DNA from: Gammaproteobacteria bacterium
Lineage (GTDB): Bacteria; Pseudomonadota; Gammaproteobacteria; GCA-001735895
NCBI GenBank assembly: GCA_003645435.1
Contig: QNFD01000073.1
Coordinates: 1-9,820, forward strand
Length of the DNA: 9,820 nt
Direction: 5' to 3'
In this document: positions 1 to 6,530 of the stretch, piece after piece
How the letters are laid out: each line of letters opens with the position of its first letter
Position numbering within the stretch: the stretch's first letter is position 1
Translations under genes and position numbers: made by a program
The notes under the pieces: generated by a model
What the model saw: only the letters and a program-made list of their open reading frames with translations
What the model was told of the DNA's origin: nothing
Databases searched by the model: none

Positions 1-2059
1 CCAGTTGGCTAATCAATTGCTGAAATCGCTCGCGATCTTCGGCCAGATCGATTGAATCCGGGGTAGTTCCGATGATAGGTACACCGGCCGCTTCCAGATC
101 ACGGGCCAGGTTCAGCGGCGTCTGCCCGCCAAACTGAACGATCACCCCCCTGGGTTTTTCAAGATGTATCACTTCGAGCACATCTTCGAAGGTGAGCGGC
201 TCAAAATAAAGCCGGTCTGAAGTATCGTAATCGGTCGAAACGGTTTCCGGATTACAGTTAATCATGATGGTTTCGTATCCATCTTCGCGCAATGCCATCG
301 CCGCGTGCACACAACAGTAATCAAATTCGATACCCTGGCCAATACGGTTAGGTCCGCCGCCAAGCACGATAATCTTTTCTCGGCTGGTTGGTTCGGCCTC
401 GCACTCCTGTTCATAGGTTGAGTACAAATAGGCCGTCGATGAAGAAAACTCGGCCGCACAGGTATCTACGCGCTTGTAAACAGGTCGCACTCTTAATGCC
501 CTGCGCCTGCTGCCTATCTCGTGTTCATTGCTATGCAACAGTTTCGCCAGTCGCCGATCTGAAAATCCTTTACGCTTCAACGAGCGAAATTCATCGGCAC
601 TGAGTGAATCCGCAGTCATGGTCGAGAGGCTGTTCTCGGTTATTACCAAATCTTCTATTTGCGCGAGAAACCAGGGGTCAATCGCGGTTTGCTGAAATAT
701 ATCATCGAGACTATAGCCCGATCTAAAAGCATCCGCGACAAACCAGATACGTTTCGCACCCGGTAATCTGAGTTCGGTACGGTATAAATCTTCAAGTTCG
801 TCGGCACTCAGGTTTGCATCGACAATTTCGTCCAGCCCGTCTACGCCTGTTTCGAGACCACGCAGCGCCTTCTGGAAAGATTCCTGAAAGCTGCGGCCGA
901 TCGCCATTACCTCGCCAACCGATTTCATTTGGGTCGACAGTCGATCATCCGCCTGGGGAAACTTTTCGAAGGTGAAGCGAGGTATCTTGGTTACCACATA
1001 ATCGATGGTCGGCTCGAAAGAGGCAGGTGTCGCGCCGCCGGTAATATCATTTTGCAATTCATCGAGCGTGTAACCCACCGCGAGCTTTGCCGCTACCTTC
1101 GCAATCGGAAACCCGGTAGCCTTGGAGGCCAGGGCCGACGAACGCGACACGCGCGGGTTCATTTCGATGATTATCATCTCGCCATCGACCGGATTGATAG
1201 CAAACTGAACATTCGAGCCGCCCGTTTCAACACCAATCTTACGCAGTACTGCGAGCGAGGCATTACGCATAATCTGATATTCCTTGTCGGTCAGCGTCTG
1301 CGCGGGTGCCACGGTGATCGAATCGCCCGTATGCACCCCCATCGGATCAAGATTTTCGATTGAGCAAATAATGATGCAATTATCCTTCTTATCGCGTACC
1401 ACCTCCATTTCGTACTCTTTCCACCCCAACACCGACACTTCAATCAATACCTCCGTGGTCGGTGACAATTCAAGGCCGCGTTTTATAATATCTTCGAATT
1501 CTTCTTTGTTATAGGCAATCCCGCCACCGCTACCACCCATCGTAAAAGATGGCCGGATGATGACTGGAAACCCTATCTTCGACTGACCCTGCCAGGCTTC
1601 TTCGAGGCTATGCGCAATAAATGCTTTCGGTGTTTTCAAACCGATTTCCGACATTGCCACGCGGAACTGTTCGCGGTCTTCGGCCATGTCGATTGCTTCA
1701 CGACTGGCGCCGATCATTTCCACATCGTATTTCTTCAGCACACCCTCACGAACAAGGTCGAGAGCACAATTGAGTGCGGTTTGACCACCCATGGTCGGTA
1801 GCAAAACATCGGGGCGTTCCTTTTCGATGATCTTCTCCACTACTTTCCAGTGTATCGGCTCGATATAAACTGAATCGGCAGATTCCGGGTCGGTCATAAT
1901 GGTTGCGGGGTTCGAATTGATCAATATGACCCGATAGCCCTCTTCTTTCAAAGCCTTGCAGGCCTGGGTGCCCGAATAATCAAATTCACAGGCCTGACCG
2001 ATAACAATCGGACCGGCACCAATGATAAGAACTGATTTGATATCGTCTCTACGCGGCAT
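1..2059 (-). CDS. carB: carbamoyl phosphate synthetase large subunit (partial; C-terminal part lies beyond the left edge)
   Basis: The large subunit makes carbamoyl phosphate from bicarbonate, two ATP and ammonia passed from CarA, feeding arginine and pyrimidine synthesis in the cytoplasm. The translation from the ATG at 2059-2057 starts [19 protein letters not shown] and stays open to base 1, giving about 686 residues against roughly 1073 in E. coli. Visible are the first nucleotide-binding loop GAGPIVIGQ (residues 14-22) and the first ATP-grasp metal site EMNPR, with Glu299 and Asn301 at the same numbers as in E. coli. The oligomerisation region follows, then the start of the second synthetase half with [10 protein letters not shown] (567-576) and [14 protein letters not shown]. 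The last residues read through [13 protein letters not shown]. The second catalytic core and the allosteric domain are outside the window. No frameshift was found at the points checked. The start codon shares one base with the carA stop, so translation is probably coupled. Identification is firm from close similarity to E. coli CarB throughout. Confidence 0.97.
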   Translation of the reverse strand, partial: MPRRDDIKSVLIIGAGPIVIGQACEFDYSGTQACKALKEEGYRVILINSNPATIMTDPESADSVYIEPIHWKVVEKIIEKERPDVLLPTMGGQTALNCALDLVREGVLKKYDVEMIGASREAIDMAEDREQFRVAMSEIGLKTPKAFIAHSLEEAWQGQSKIGFPVIIRPSFTMGGSGGGIAYNKEEFEDIIKRGLELSPTTEVLIEVSVLGWKEYEMEVVRDKKDNCIIICSIENLDPMGVHTGDSITVAPAQTLTDKEYQIMRNASLAVLRKIGVETGGSNVQFAINPVDGEMIIIEMNPRVSRSSALASKATGFPIAKVAAKLAVGYTLDELQNDITGGATPASFEPTIDYVVTKIPRFTFEKFPQADDRLSTQMKSVGEVMAIGRSFQESFQKALRGLETGVDGLDEIVDANLSADELEDLYRTELRLPGAKRIWFVADAFRSGYSLDDIFQQTAIDPWFLAQIEDLVITENSLSTMTADSLSADEFRSLKRKGFSDRRLAKLLHSNEHEIGSRRRALRVRPVYKRVDTCAAEFSSSTAYLYSTYEQECEAEPTSREKIIVLGGGPNRIGQGIEFDYCCVHAAMALREDGYETIMINCNPETVSTDYDTSDRLYFEPLTFEDVLEVIHLEKPRGVIVQFGGQTPLNLARDLEAAGVPIIGTTPDSIDLAEDRERFQQLISQL

Positions 2060-3210
2060 CAATCTTCTCCTACAGGGGCAACCTGGCCGCTGTCTTTTAT
2101 CAGTTTAATAAAGTAGTCGAAAAAATGAGCAACATCGTGGGGGCCGGGGCTTGCCTCCGGATGGCCCTGGAAACTAAACGCGGGCTTTTCGCTATGCTGC
2201 ACCGCCTGCAGGCTACCATCGAAAAGCGAACGGTGGGTGGCACGCAAATTTGTCGGCAAACTGTTCTCGTCGACAGCGAATCCGTGGTTCTGACTGGTTA
2301 TCATCACTTCTCCGGTATCAAGATCCTGAACCGGGTGGTTAGCACCATGGTGACCAAATTTCATTTTCAACGTTTTCGCACCGCAGGCCAGCGCCAGTAA
2401 TTGATGCCCGAGGCAAATACCAAACACGGGAATGTCGGTTTGCAGGATTTCCGCAATTGCTTCAATAGCGTAATCACAGGGTTCCGGGTCGCCCGGTCCG
2501 TTCGACAAAAACACGCCATCGGGCCGCATATCCAGTACCGTCTGCGCTGGAGTCTGTGCCGGAACCACGGTCACCTTTGCACCTCGCTCAACCAGCATAC
2601 AAAGGATATTTTTTTTGATGCCGTAGTCGTATGCGACAATATGATAGTGATGGTTTTGCTTTTGCTGGTAACCAGAGCGCAATGACCAGGTTGAATACGA
2701 CCATTCATATGGGATCGTGGTCGACACTATCTTAGCCAGATCCATTCCCGCCAGGCCGGCAAAAGACCGTGCCGCTTCCAGGGCCTTGTCGACCGAGAGT
2801 TCGTCACCAGCCATGATCGCGCCATTTTGCGCACCCTTGTCGCGTAAAAGCCGTGTCAATTTGCGAGTATCGATATCGGCAATCGCAATCACATTTCGAT
2901 TAGCCAGGTAATCCTGCAGGCTACCCTCGCTGCGCCAGTTACTACTCAGTAAGGGCAGGTCACGTATGATCAGGCCACTGGCATGTATCTCGGTGGCTTC
3001 TTCATCTTCGCTATTAACGCCAGTATTGCCGATATGGGGATAGGTTAAGGTAATAATTTGTCGGCAATAGGAAGGATCAGTCAGAATTTCCTGGTATCCG
3101 GTCATCGAAGTATTGAAAACCACTTCGCCTGACGTGATACCGTCTATTCCAATAGAGCTACCTTCGAATATGGTTCCGTCCTGCAGGGCCAGTATTGCTG
3201 GTTTTGGCAC
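2059..3210 (-). CDS. carA: carbamoyl phosphate synthetase small (glutamine amidotransferase) subunit
   Basis: CarA hydrolyses glutamine and delivers ammonia to CarB. The 383-residue product matches the usual length (382 in E. coli). The N-terminal CPSase small-chain domain shows [21 protein letters not shown] and [19 protein letters not shown]. The C-terminal class I glutaminase domain has the nucleophile elbow GICLGHQ with Cys266, and the catalytic His350 and Glu352 in [13 protein letters not shown], so the triad is intact. The start is GTG at 3210-3208: an overlapping ATG at 3212-3210 is out of frame, and the next in-frame Met is about residue 35, inside conserved sequence. The gene ends in TGA, overlapping the carB ATG by one base (TGATG). 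It is the first gene of the carAB operon. Its leader contains a promoter and a terminator-like hairpin, listed separately. Confidence 0.98.
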   Translation of the reverse strand: MPKPAILALQDGTIFEGSSIGIDGITSGEVVFNTSMTGYQEILTDPSYCRQIITLTYPHIGNTGVNSEDEEATEIHASGLIIRDLPLLSSNWRSEGSLQDYLANRNVIAIADIDTRKLTRLLRDKGAQNGAIMAGDELSVDKALEAARSFAGLAGMDLAKIVSTTIPYEWSYSTWSLRSGYQQKQNHHYHIVAYDYGIKKNILCMLVERGAKVTVVPAQTPAQTVLDMRPDGVFLSNGPGDPEPCDYAIEAIAEILQTDIPVFGICLGHQLLALACGAKTLKMKFGHHGANHPVQDLDTGEVMITSQNHGFAVDENSLPTNLRATHRSLFDGSLQAVQHSEKPAFSFQGHPEASPGPHDVAHFFDYFIKLIKDSGQVAPVGED

Positions 3211-3212
3211 AT

Positions 3213-3219
3213 CACCTCC
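3213..3219 (-). promoter_or_regulatory. carA ribosome binding site
   Basis: On the minus strand GGAGGTG stands just before the GTG start, with GGAGG at 3219-3215 and only four bases between GGAGG and the start codon. This very strong Shine-Dalgarno match fixes the GTG start. The 11-base segment around it (3224-3214, GAACCGGAGGT) recurs with one mismatch in the upstream hairpin at 3266-3256 (GAACCAGAGGT), so the ribosome binding site could take part in alternative pairing. That last point is inference. Confidence 0.75.
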
Positions 3220-3242
3220 GGTTCAAAAAAATGCGCGCGCAC

Positions 3243-3276
3243 AAAAATGGGAGGAACCTCTGGTTCTTCCCATTTT
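3243..3276 (-). terminator. terminator-like hairpin in the carA leader (possible attenuator)
   Basis: On the minus strand AAAATGGGAAGAACC (3276-3262), a three-base AGA loop and GGTTCCTCCCATTTT (3258-3244) form a 15-bp stem with a single A/C mismatch, followed by a run of five T (3247-3243). This has the form of an intrinsic terminator. Only about 24 bases separate it from the carA ribosome binding site, too few for a promoter. It therefore either ends transcription of the upstream activator gene with partial readthrough, acts as a carAB attenuator, or both. In the plus direction the trailing sequence is TTTTAATATT, but no plus-strand gene precedes it. Confidence 0.7.
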
Positions 3277-3327
3277 AATATTCGTTAAGACATAAACACC
3301 GCGAAAGCAGCATCTTCTTGAGGGCGT

Positions 3328-3356
3328 ATTGTATGAGTATTGCTGCTCTGAGTCTA
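3328..3356 (-). promoter_or_regulatory. predicted sigma-70-type promoter of carAB
   Basis: Minus strand: -35 TAGACT (3356-3351, 4 of 6 consensus bases), a 17-base spacer, and -10 TACAAT (3333-3328, 5 of 6). Transcription would start near 3321 and give a leader of about 110 nt that includes the terminator-like hairpin. It lies between the stop of the upstream activator gene and carA, where a carA promoter is expected. No convincing ArgR box was seen. The call rests on consensus and spacing only. Confidence 0.5.
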
Positions 3357-3429
3357 CGCCTGAAAAGGTTCAAAGCCGATTATTTAACAAATTTAACTTT
3401 AACCCCGATCGAATGAATCACGCAGACAG

Positions 3430-4818
3430 CTACGCGGCAGTATTAGTTGCTGTTCTACGCAATCCATTTTTCTTTATCCGTTCTCGCAAGGTACTGGGCG
3501 GAATACCCAGCACTTTCGCAGCGCCGCTTTGCCCTTCTATCACCCATTCGCATGACTCAAGGGCCGACCGCATCATCTCCAGCTCGACCTCCTTGATTGT
3601 TTTAGATCCTGTTTGCGAGTCATCGATCGAAATATTCAAATCAAAAGCCTCGTCCAGTTGCAGCGTGGTTCCATCGGAGAGAATAATCGCACGCTCAATT
3701 ATATTTTCGAGCTCGCGTACATTACCCGGCCAGTCATAAGCCTGCAAACGAGCCAATAGCAGTGGCTCAACCGGATTGAAACGTTTACCGATTTTGGCGC
3801 CATATTTTTGCAGAAAATGGTTTGCTAAAACGGCTATATCCTTCTTACGCTCTCGTAGCGGCGGCCCCTGAATCGGGAATACGTTAAGTCGATAATAGAG
3901 GTCCTCCCGAAATTCGCCATTAGCGATACTTTGCGTCAATATTCGATTGGTGGCCGCGATAACCCGAACATCGACCTGGATAGTGCCGTTACCGCCTATG
4001 CGTTCAAGTTCACCTTCCTGCAGAACCCGCAGTAATTTTGACTGTAGTTCGAGTGGCAAGTCACCAATTTCATCGAGAAATATCGTGCCGCCATCGGCTA
4101 ATTCGAAACGACCGATTTTGCGCGAGCTGGCCCCGGTAAAAGCCCCTTTTTCATGCCCAAACAATTCACTCTCGATTAAGCCAACGGGCAAAGCGGCACA
4201 ATTAACCTTTACCAGAGGGCGGTCCTTACGCTCACTACCGGCATGGATAGCCCGCGCGATTAACTCCTTGCCGGTGCCGGTTTCCCCGGTTATGAGCACC
4301 GTGGCATCGGTTTTAGTAACCTGTTTTACGCTTCGAAGTAATTTTTTCTGGGCATCACTTTCACCAATAATGGCGTCGGCAGCACCGTGCACCTGTTTGA
4401 TTTCATCCTGCAGGTATCGGTTTTCCCGCTGCAATCGATTCTTGAGTTGCCCGATTTCATCGAGCGCGGCTTGCAAGGCGAATTCGGTTTTTTTCATTTC
4501 GGTGGTATCGAGCGCATAGACATTTAAATAGTCGCTGCCTGCCACCGGTGCAAAAACCACGGTAAACACCCTGTCCGCACAGCTAAAATCAGCCTGGCGC
4601 AAGCTACCGCTATGCGCCGCCTCAGTCAGCGTCACCAGGCTTTCACCCTGAATATTACCGCCTGCCTGTTGCTGCCAGTCATTTAACAGCGGTGCACTGG
4701 CACGATTGGCATACAGCAATTGCCCCTGCCTCGATATACGCATAACGGGATTTGGATTTTCATCCGGGAAGTTACTATCCACTGTACGAGTCTTCGATTT
4801 GACTGCCATCTGACTCAC
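3430..4818 (-). CDS. PAS-domain sigma-54-dependent transcriptional activator (enhancer-binding protein)
   Basis: This cytoplasmic regulator should bind upstream DNA sites and use ATP hydrolysis to open promoters held by sigma-54 RNA polymerase. The 462-residue order is: a PAS-like sensor at about 18-108 (NPVMRISRQGQLLYANRAS), a coiled-coil linker at about 108-145, an AAA+ core at about 150-385 and a Fis-type helix-turn-helix at about 430-452. The core has Walker A GETGTGKE (178-185), the sigma-54 contact loop GAFTGA (225-230), Walker B TIFLDE (245-250), AATN (288-291), arginines in FREDLYYR (304, 310) and WPGNVREL (363-370). All are intact, so it should be an active ATPase and sigma-54 activator. 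There is no receiver domain, so the input is probably a ligand or redox signal at the PAS domain rather than phosphorylation. The GTG start at 4818 has AAGG six bases upstream (4828-4825); an ATG at 4809 is the alternative. The gene is divergent from the porin gene, whose upstream region carries a sigma-54 promoter and dyad sites. The inferred job is control of that porin. Confidence 0.93.
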   Translation of the reverse strand: MSQMAVKSKTRTVDSNFPDENPNPVMRISRQGQLLYANRASAPLLNDWQQQAGGNIQGESLVTLTEAAHSGSLRQADFSCADRVFTVVFAPVAGSDYLNVYALDTTEMKKTEFALQAALDEIGQLKNRLQRENRYLQDEIKQVHGAADAIIGESDAQKKLLRSVKQVTKTDATVLITGETGTGKELIARAIHAGSERKDRPLVKVNCAALPVGLIESELFGHEKGAFTGASSRKIGRFELADGGTIFLDEIGDLPLELQSKLLRVLQEGELERIGGNGTIQVDVRVIAATNRILTQSIANGEFREDLYYRLNVFPIQGPPLRERKKDIAVLANHFLQKYGAKIGKRFNPVEPLLLARLQAYDWPGNVRELENIIERAIILSDGTTLQLDEAFDLNISIDDSQTGSKTIKEVELEMMRSALESCEWVIEGQSGAAKVLGIPPSTLRERIKKNGLRRTATNTAA

Positions 4819-4871
4819 AATATACCTTGCTTAATGAATCAACCAGCATGCTTAGATGCCCCCATAAGTTT

Positions 4872-4885
4872 CCAGGTTTACCTGG
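4872..4885. promoter_or_regulatory. inverted repeat upstream of the activator gene (candidate operator)
   Basis: CCAGGTTTACCTGG is a perfect 6-2-6 dyad whose nearer edge lies about 53 bases upstream of the activator GTG start. The position would suit autoregulation by the activator or binding of another regulator. Its sequence differs from the tandem CCACGG dyads near the porin, so a single protein recognising both is not obvious. The dyad is seen directly; its function is inferred. Confidence 0.4.
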
Positions 4886-5013
4886 TATGAAATCGATTTT
4901 TTAGACGCAATTGAGCGGCCACAGTTCCATTTTTCTCTAATTCATTGTCTGTCGTAAGCAGGTAACAGACTGTTGCATTCATAACTCATGGCAACGGGCT
5001 GTTGTTTTCATCT

Positions 5014-5054
5014 CCCACGGATACCGTGGGCAAACCACGGAAACCGTGACTAAA
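5014..5054. promoter_or_regulatory. tandem dyad repeats, candidate upstream activator sites for the porin promoter
   Basis: CCCACGGATACCGTGGG (5014-5030) is a perfect 7-3-7 inverted repeat. A second copy, CCACGGAAACCGTGA (5035-5049), keeps CACGG-AAA-CCGTG as a perfect 5-3-5 dyad. The two belong to a 20-bp direct repeat (5015-5034 and 5035-5054) matching at 16 of 20 positions, with centres exactly 20 bp apart, about two helical turns, so dimers would sit on the same DNA face. They end about 95-120 bp upstream of the -24 element, the usual range for enhancer sites of sigma-54 activators. The activator encoded next door has a Fis-type helix-turn-helix and is the obvious candidate ligand. Confidence 0.7.
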
Positions 5055-5147
5055 CCATCTGTTTAATAACCCCTCAAAGCTCATCAAAGTTCTTATTTTA
5101 ACGCTAACTCGTTGTTTTTTTAGCTATTATAAAAGTACTTTCAAATT

Positions 5148-5163
5148 TGGCATGGTGATTGCT
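5148..5163 (+). promoter_or_regulatory. sigma-54 (-24/-12) promoter of the porin gene
   Basis: TGGCATGGTGATTGCT matches the RpoN consensus TGGCAYR-N4-TTGCW at every defined position. The invariant GG is at 5149-5150 and GC at 5161-5162, with the correct spacing. Transcription would begin near 5174 and give a leader of about 105 nt before the porin ATG. The match is supported by context: a sigma-54 activator gene is divergent and adjacent, and tandem dyads lie upstream at enhancer distance. Confidence 0.85.
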
Positions 5164-5278
5164 AATATTTTCACTGTCTTCTGTGTGTCGTACGGTAACA
5201 ACAAATGAGATGTTTTTATCCCACAGGACAATCAGGCAAGGCAAATGAATGTTAACAAACAACTTGAGGGTTATCTAA

Positions 5279-6421
5279 ATGAACATTTTAAAACAAACTC
5301 CACTGGCGACGGCGGTGAAACGCGCGACCATGTGCGCCGCTACCGCTGCTCTTTTAACGACGACGAGTATGGCGCTAGCTGACCATGAAGCCGAAGGCGG
5401 CGGCTCGGACCTGGAAGTTAAAATCAGCGGTTATGTCAAGGTCGACGCCATCTATGACCTGGATCAGGACCTGGGACCATCGTTTTTTGCAGGTGGCATT
5501 GATACTGATCCGAATGCCAGTTCGAATCCATCCTTCCAGATGCACGCCAAGCAATCCCGCCTCAATGTCACTGCGAGTAAAGAACATGTCAAGGTAGTGA
5601 TCGAGGGTGACTTTTTTACCCCTGAAGGCAACCAGCTCATATCGAACTCGAGTGGATTCAGACTACGTCACGCCTATGGCCAGGTGGGCAACTTCCTCGC
5701 CGGACAGACCTGGTCTACGTTCATGGACAAGAACTGGGTACTTTACCCAACCACGGTCGATTTCGGTGGTCCGGCAGCCGCGACCTTTATACGCCAGGCG
5801 CAATTTCGCTGGTCGGTAACCCCCAGCCTCGACCTGGCAATCGAAAACCCGGAAAACCGGATAGAAGGTGAAGACCATCGTGACACACTACCGGACTTTG
5901 TAGCACGTTACGCCAGAACAGGTACCGTTTCCTGGCAGGTCGCCGGTATGGCCCAACAATTTGAGGTAGACGGCGGTGCGAATGATGGCCTGAATGAGAG
6001 CAACTTCGCTTACACCGGGGGGATCAACATCGCTTTTGGTAAGGGCTCTTCGGTTTCTGCGAAAGTAAATGTGAACGCGAACCGCTATACCTATTATGGC
6101 TGGATGAATCCTGCCGCTGTAGTCAATAACGGAAGTCTCGAAACAATCGATCATGTCGGCGGTCTTGTGGCTTATAACATTGGCTGGGGTGGTAAATCGA
6201 ATGCCAAGAGCACCATTGCTCTCGGTTCCGTTCAATTCGACGATGAATTTCTTGCTCCCGGCGATGTAGACAATATCAGCACGCTGCACGTCAACTATCG
6301 CTGGAACCCCTGGAACAATGTCGAGTTCGGCGCTGAGGTCATGTTTGGAGATCAGGAGCTGGTAAATGGAAATACCGGTGATGCGACCAGGCTGCAATTT
6401 GCGACTAAATTCAACTTTTAA
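5279..6421 (+). CDS. DcaP-like outer-membrane porin
   Basis: This is a predicted trimeric beta-barrel channel for small solutes in the outer membrane. The 380-residue product begins with a Sec signal peptide: a basic start, a hydrophobic stretch at about 17-32, and a likely cut after MALA at residue 34. The mature protein starts DHEAEGGG, then LEVKISGYVKVDAIYDLD (about 45-62), the opening strand typical of the DcaP family. Alternating beta-strand patterns run throughout, and the chain ends in FATKFNF with a terminal Phe, the signal recognised by the BAM assembly machinery. Known DcaP proteins favour dicarboxylates and other negatively charged compounds; the substrate here cannot be read. GAGGG lies eight bases before the ATG. 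The gene is transcribed alone, from a sigma-54 promoter (5148-5163) to a strong terminator (6458-6485), and is divergent from a sigma-54 activator that probably controls it. Porin identity is firm; family placement is likely. Confidence 0.88.
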   Translation: MNILKQTPLATAVKRATMCAATAALLTTTSMALADHEAEGGGSDLEVKISGYVKVDAIYDLDQDLGPSFFAGGIDTDPNASSNPSFQMHAKQSRLNVTASKEHVKVVIEGDFFTPEGNQLISNSSGFRLRHAYGQVGNFLAGQTWSTFMDKNWVLYPTTVDFGGPAAATFIRQAQFRWSVTPSLDLAIENPENRIEGEDHRDTLPDFVARYARTGTVSWQVAGMAQQFEVDGGANDGLNESNFAYTGGINIAFGKGSSVSAKVNVNANRYTYYGWMNPAAVVNNGSLETIDHVGGLVAYNIGWGGKSNAKSTIALGSVQFDDEFLAPGDVDNISTLHVNYRWNPWNNVEFGAEVMFGDQELVNGNTGDATRLQFATKFNF

Positions 6422-6457
6422 ATAGTTACGCTCCTGCATTTAATGGATACCCTATTG

Positions 6458-6485
6458 GCCGCCTCAGTCGGGGGCGGCTTTTTTT
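6458..6485 (+). terminator. intrinsic terminator of the porin gene
   Basis: GCCGCCTC (6458-6465) pairs with GGGGCGGC (6471-6478) in an 8-bp GC-rich stem with one T-G wobble and a five-base loop, followed directly by seven T (6479-6485). It lies 37 bases after the porin stop and should insulate the downstream sulfotransferase gene from sigma-54-driven transcription. Confidence 0.92.
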
Positions 6486-6530
6486 GCTAAACTGCAAACT
6501 ACAGGAATCCTCGTTTCGGTAACTCGATCA

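Larger units (their letters stand above)
4819..5278. other. 460-bp divergent intergenic control region between activator and porin genes
   Basis: This non-coding stretch separates the two divergent starts. From left to right it holds a 6-2-6 inverted repeat near the activator start (4872-4885), two related CTGTT dyads (4964-4974 and 4993-5003), a tandem pair of 20-bp dyad repeats (5014-5054), an AT-rich segment (about 5055-5147), the -24/-12 promoter (5148-5163) and a porin leader of about 105 nt. Within the AT-rich segment CATCAAAGTTCTTA (5082-5095) loosely resembles an IHF site, the usual DNA-bending partner at such promoters, but it does not fit the consensus spacing. No clear sigma-70 promoter for the activator was found. 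TTGCGT-17-TACCAG on the minus strand (about 4887-4915) is the best candidate and is weak. Confidence 0.7.

Noticed and set aside
929..1363. 144-codon plus-strand open frame opposite carB
   Set aside because: The minus strand here encodes conserved CarB sequence, including the EMNPR metal site, without a break. The plus-strand frame has no recognisable content.
3233..3240. GCGCGCGC run in the carA leader
   Set aside because: Eight alternating bases are too short to claim a Z-DNA or repeat feature, and no function is apparent.
3947..4519. 190-codon plus-strand open frame opposite the sigma-54 activator
   Set aside because: It lies wholly over the conserved AAA+ core on the other strand and its translation is low-complexity, rich in Ser, Pro and Arg, as expected for a shadow frame.
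5082..5095. IHF-like site CATCAAAGTTCTTA between the dyads and the sigma-54 promoter
   Set aside because: The location is right, but the first base and the spacing to TTA depart from WATCAANNNNTTR, so it is mentioned only as a weak possibility and not called.
5245..5382. 45-codon plus-strand reading frame (MNVNKQLEGYLNEHF...) beginning upstream of and overlapping the porin start in another frame
   Set aside because: It has only an AAGG placed too close to its ATG, most of it overlaps the porin signal peptide, and it resembles no family I recognise. The porin ATG has the better ribosome binding site. A regulatory upstream frame is possible but not supported.
5888..6439. 183-codon open frame on the minus strand opposite the porin
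   Set aside because: It is antisense to a clear porin, shows no domain motifs or credible ribosome binding site, and is explained as a shadow of the coding frame.
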